Shown here in pieces: positions 61,122 through 64,000 of a DNA stretch of 64,000 bases. Within the stretch, counting starts at the first letter, position 1. The number at the start of each line of letters is the position of its first letter. A model generated the notes under the pieces. It ran no database searches and was not told the origin of the DNA. It saw only the letters and a list, made by a program, of their open reading frames with translations. This stretch comes from Terriglobia bacterium (lineage in GTDB: Bacteria > Acidobacteriota > Terriglobia > Bryobacterales > Bryobacteraceae): contig JAIQFE010000021.1 of assembly GCA_020073445.1 (NCBI GenBank), positions 1 through 64,000 of the forward strand, given 5' to 3'. The position numbers were made by a program, and so were the translations under genes.

Positions 61122-62362
61122 CGCGAGCGATCTTGGATCAACACGCGACCCGTTACTCTGCGATCGACTGGTCGGAAGTCGCGACCGGCCGGCCCTCGGA
61201 CTTGTTCGAGCAGGACTGGCGTGAGCGTCGGTCCGAAATCGACGCGGCCATCCGGGGCCGCCGCTTGCTGGTGATCGGCGGGGCAGGCAGCATTGGTTCG
61301 GCTACGGTCAAACTGGTCGCGGATTTCAAGCCCCAGGCGCTGCACGTTGTCGATCCAAACGAAAACAACCTGGCGGAACTGGTGCGTGACCTCCGGAGCC
61401 GTGAACAAGGCCTCGACGTTCGGGACTTCCGGACGCTTCCCATCGACTTCGGTTCGCCCATCATGCGCCGATTTGTGGCGAGCGAGGCTCCTTACGATCT
61501 GATCCTGAACTTCGCGGCGATCAAGCATGTTCGTTCCGAAAAAGACACGTGCTCGCTGCTGCAGATGCTGGAGACCAACGTCATCAAGCCGGCGCGTTTC
61601 CTGCAATGGATGCGCGATCGTGGCACGGACTCTGCCTACTTCAGTATCTCGACCGACAAAGCAGCGAATCCCGTGAATCTGATGGGCGCCAGCAAGCGTT
61701 TGATGGAGCATGTTCTCTTCGCGGACGGCCTCGGCTCGCGCCGCATGTCGTCGCGCTTCGCAAATGTGGCGTTTTCCGACGGAAGCCTGCTCGCCGGCTT
61801 CATCAAGCGTCTTGAAAAACGCCAGCCGATTGCCTGCCCCGAGGAAACGCGTCGATTCTTTATTTCGATGCGCGAGGCGGGTGAGATTTGCGTTCTTGCG
61901 GCTGCATGCGCCCCCAACCGATCGATCGCGATCCCGCGCATGGATTCCGAGAAGGATTTGCGGACCCTGGATCAGATCGCCGCGACGTTCCTGAGTCTGC
62001 AAGGATTCGAGCCACGTATCTATCGCGATGAACAGGAAGCACGGATGAAGACCGGCGATGATCTGCGTAGCGGGTACTACCCGCTTTTGTTGACACCGCT
62101 CGATACCGCCGGTGAGAAAGCCTACGAAGAGTTTGTCGGCGAAGGCGAAGAGGTGGACGAATTCGGCATGTTCAACTTGCTTGCGGTTCGTTACGCGGCA
62201 GCGCCGGCCGAAGCCGTGGCGACGTTTGTCGATGAAGTGGCAAAACTGATCGCGGAGCCGAACAGCACCATTGAGAAACAGGATCTTGTTCAGATGATGG
62301 GCGTCGTGGTGCCGGAACTGCGGCACAACGAACAGCGCACCCATCTCGATCAGCGGATGTAA
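61118..62362 (+). CDS. Nucleotide-sugar 4,6-dehydratase-like protein (CapD/LegB/PglF family)
   Basis: 414 residues from GTG 61118. This is the short soluble form: the NAD-binding motif is LLVIGGAGSIGSATVKL near residue 50, followed by LNFAAIKHVRSEKD and the active-site segment SISTDKAANPVNLMGASKR, in which Met replaces the usual SDR Tyr as is normal for this family. Such enzymes convert UDP-GlcNAc (or GDP-GlcNAc) to a 4-keto-6-deoxy sugar, the first step to bacillosamine and legionaminic acid. The last 90 residues are an extra region not needed for catalysis. It is the likely feeder of the epimerase and synthase encoded at 37751 and 31261. Confidence 0.88.
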   Translation: MTRAILDQHATRYSAIDWSEVATGRPSDLFEQDWRERRSEIDAAIRGRRLLVIGGAGSIGSATVKLVADFKPQALHVVDPNENNLAELVRDLRSREQGLDVRDFRTLPIDFGSPIMRRFVASEAPYDLILNFAAIKHVRSEKDTCSLLQMLETNVIKPARFLQWMRDRGTDSAYFSISTDKAANPVNLMGASKRLMEHVLFADGLGSRRMSSRFANVAFSDGSLLAGFIKRLEKRQPIACPEETRRFFISMREAGEICVLAAACAPNRSIAIPRMDSEKDLRTLDQIAATFLSLQGFEPRIYRDEQEARMKTGDDLRSGYYPLLLTPLDTAGEKAYEEFVGEGEEVDEFGMFNLLAVRYAAAPAEAVATFVDEVAKLIAEPNSTIEKQDLVQMMGVVVPELRHNEQRTHLDQRM

Positions 62363-62388
62363 TTCCCCATCTCGGGCTAAGAACAATC

Positions 62389-63825
62389 GTGGGACACCCG
62401 TTAGAACGTCTTTATCCCTATGTACCCGTTTGGGCGCAGAATCTCGGGATCACTATGTACGGCTTCATGTACCGGCGGGAGCGTCTGGGCGGACGTTTTG
62501 ATGAACACGTGCGGGGCTTTCTACAGCGCGACCGGTGCTCACAGCAGGAAATGCAGAGTTATGTCGACTGGCGCCTGCGCTCGGTGCTAACCCTGGCCTT
62601 CGACCAAGTACCCTACTATCGCCGGAAGTGGCAGGCGGCGGGCCTCACGCGCAGCGATCTTGCGGCTTTCCGGCAGCAGGATTTGTCGGGACTGCCGTTC
62701 ACGCCGAAGGAAGATCTTCGAAAAGATCCTGAAGATTTCCTGGCTGGCAACATCGCCAAGAGAAATCTGCATCGCTACTACAGCAGCGGGAGCACCGGAA
62801 CCCCGATCCAATCGATCTACAGCACCGATGCACATCGTCACTTCTTCGCGGCCCGCGAAGTACGGTCGTTCGGATGGGCAGGAAGCAGTATGAAAGTCCC
62901 ACGCTCGATGCTCGGCGGGCGCATGATCGTTCCGTCGGCTCAATCGCGGGGGCCCGTGTATCGTTACAACCTGGCGGAGCGGCAGGTGTATTTCACCGCG
63001 TACCACCTGAGCCCGCGCAATGTTCCCAGCTACGTCGAAGGCCTCAATCGTTATCGTCCAAGTCTGCTGACCGGGTACGCGTATTCGCACTATCTGTTGG
63101 CGCGGCTGATGCTCGACCAAGGACTGAAGCTGGATTACCAACCGCAGGCGATCGTTCTGTCGAGCGAAAAACTGACTCCGGAAATGAAGACCGTGATTCG
63201 CCAGGCTTTCGGAGCTCGAGCCTACGAGGAGTACGGAGCTGTGGAGCAATGCGCTCTGGCCACCGAGTGCGAACACGGCAGCTTGCATGTGAACTCCGAT
63301 TTCGGAATTGTCGAGATTCTTGACGACGAGGACAAGCCGGTTCCGCCTGGAGTGGACGGCCGGCTGGTTTGCACGGGTCTTATCAATGACGCTCAACCGC
63401 TGATCCGGTATGACATCGGCGACATCGGCGCCTGGTCCGAAAATGCTTGCCCGTGCGGCCGAAAGCAACTGCCGGTATTGAAAGACCTGGTGGGCCGTTT
63501 GGAGGATGCCGTCATCGGTCCGGACGGAACGGAGATGGTGCGGTTCCACGGAATTTTCGTCGGCATGCCTAATGTGCTGGAAGGGCAAATCGTTCAGCAG
63601 CGAATTGACCTGCTGCGTGTCCGCGTGGTCGTGACGGATGGCTTCGGACCCGAAGACGAAAAAGCGATTCGCCACAGAATCACCAAGGAACGCCTGCACG
63701 GCATGAACGTAGAGATCGAGCGGGTGCCGGAACTCGAACGCACCGGCCGGCGCAAATTCCGGGCCGTGATATCCATGTTGACGCCCGAACAACGCAGCTT
63801 GGCTCGCGCGAACGGACGGAGCTGA
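62389..63825 (+). CDS. PaaK/CapK-like adenylate-forming enzyme
   Basis: 478 residues from GTG 62389. The AMP-binding motif YYSSGSTGTPIQSIYS is near residue 130, followed by VLSSEKLTPEMKTVIRQAFG, YEEYGAVEQCALATECEHG and LVCTGLINDAQPLIRYDIGD. The family includes phenylacetate-CoA ligase and the CapK proteins of capsule clusters. It would activate a carboxylic acid as an acyl-AMP, possibly to load the locus's acyl carrier protein or to modify a sugar. That link is inference; CapK functions in glycan loci are poorly known. A cysteine-rich segment (ENACPCGRKQL) may bind zinc. Confidence 0.85.
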   Translation: MGHPLERLYPYVPVWAQNLGITMYGFMYRRERLGGRFDEHVRGFLQRDRCSQQEMQSYVDWRLRSVLTLAFDQVPYYRRKWQAAGLTRSDLAAFRQQDLSGLPFTPKEDLRKDPEDFLAGNIAKRNLHRYYSSGSTGTPIQSIYSTDAHRHFFAAREVRSFGWAGSSMKVPRSMLGGRMIVPSAQSRGPVYRYNLAERQVYFTAYHLSPRNVPSYVEGLNRYRPSLLTGYAYSHYLLARLMLDQGLKLDYQPQAIVLSSEKLTPEMKTVIRQAFGARAYEEYGAVEQCALATECEHGSLHVNSDFGIVEILDDEDKPVPPGVDGRLVCTGLINDAQPLIRYDIGDIGAWSENACPCGRKQLPVLKDLVGRLEDAVIGPDGTEMVRFHGIFVGMPNVLEGQIVQQRIDLLRVRVVVTDGFGPEDEKAIRHRITKERLHGMNVEIERVPELERTGRRKFRAVISMLTPEQRSLARANGRS

Positions 63826-63827
63826 CC

Positions 63828-64000
63828 ATGAGCGATTCAGTCACCGTCATCATCCCGTGCAGGAATGAGGCGAAACACATTCGGCTCTTCCTGGAAGGCC
63901 TGGTCCGGCAGGAAACAGCCGGGCTGCCCTGGGAAGTGATTATCGCGGACGGTATGAGCACGGACGGAACATGCGATGTCCTGCGTGAGTGCTGCGTGCG
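63828..64000 (+). CDS. Family 2 glycosyltransferase, cut by the window edge
   Basis: Only the first 57 codons are present. It opens MSDSVTVIIPCRNEAKHIRLFLE and continues WEVIIADGMSTDGTCDVL, the standard GT2 nucleotide-binding start, similar to ExoA-type transferases. It begins two bases after the CapK-like stop, so the glycan locus continues to the right of the window. Confidence 0.85.
   Translation, partial: MSDSVTVIIPCRNEAKHIRLFLEGLVRQETAGLPWEVIIADGMSTDGTCDVLRECCV

Noticed and set aside
62587-63792. Minus-strand open frame of 401 codons opposite the CapK-like gene
   Set aside because: Antisense of conserved adenylating-enzyme motifs; no independent evidence.
1-64000. CRISPR arrays, tRNA or rRNA genes
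   Set aside because: No regularly spaced repeats and no tRNA- or rRNA-like sequence were seen in the short intergenic gaps.

Overview
The window looks like chromosome from an Acidobacteriota bacterium of the Bryobacterales/Solibacter type. This is inferred from gene content: a DUF1592/DUF1587-type cytochrome c protein plus a twin-arginine DUF1552 protein, secreted proteins typical of that group, a choice-of-anchor-D envelope protein, and an exopolysaccharide locus opened by an UpxY/NusG-like antiterminator. GC content is high and starts are often GTG or TTG. I saw no rRNA, tRNA, CRISPR array or intact insertion sequence.

Left part (1-6.3 kb): a scarred edge holds a broken GAF-PAS-PAS-GGDEF sensor (minus) butted at about 1.14 kb against the C-terminal tail of an unrelated membrane protein (plus). 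Then come a GT87-like membrane mannosyltransferase, an opposing multi-spanning glycosyltransferase-like protein, a VanZ-family protein and a DegT-family sugar aminotransferase.

Middle part (6.2-21.7 kb), mostly minus strand: a run of exported or oxidative proteins. These are a luciferase-like monooxygenase, ankyrin protein, DUF1552 protein, several small secreted proteins, a PQQ-type sugar dehydrogenase, the DUF1592 dihaem protein and a phosphoesterase-like protein. Two secreted proteins of one uncharacterised family (11.9 and 20.9 kb) are paralogues, and a 31-nt relic of a third copy lies at 17.7 kb. A plus-strand pair (secreted protein, O-antigen-ligase/TPR protein) is embedded here.

Right part (21.7-64 kb): one co-directional plus-strand exopolysaccharide/O-antigen locus with many 1-11 nt gene overlaps, running off the right edge. 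It starts with a 372-bp leader, the UpxY-like antiterminator and a ribbon-helix-helix protein. Three secreted or envelope proteins follow, then Wza, Wzc, a phosphoglycosyl transferase and Wzm.

Next is a nonulosonic-acid module: NeuB-like synthase, NeuC/LegG-like epimerase and NeuA/LegF-like CMP-transferase. It is interleaved with an unusual acyl module: a MaoC-SDR fusion, an FkbH/HAD-IIIC protein, an acyl carrier protein and a GNAT-like protein. Further right are two asparagine-synthetase-like amidotransferases, Wzt, a heparinase II/III-like lyase, three methyltransferases, eight glycosyltransferase-like genes (one partial), a Wzy/WaaL protein, a nucleotidyltransferase with an Rmd-like reductase, a LegB/CapD-like dehydratase and a PaaK/CapK-like adenylating enzyme.

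My reading is that the locus makes an ABC-exported surface glycan. It would carry a nonulosonic acid or amino sugar bearing an unusual ACP-derived hydroxyacyl group, with amidated and methylated sugars. A structured 171-nt non-coding stretch between the first amidotransferase gene and wzt, ending in a hairpin that resembles an IS200/IS605 right end, is the most unexpected non-genic signal.
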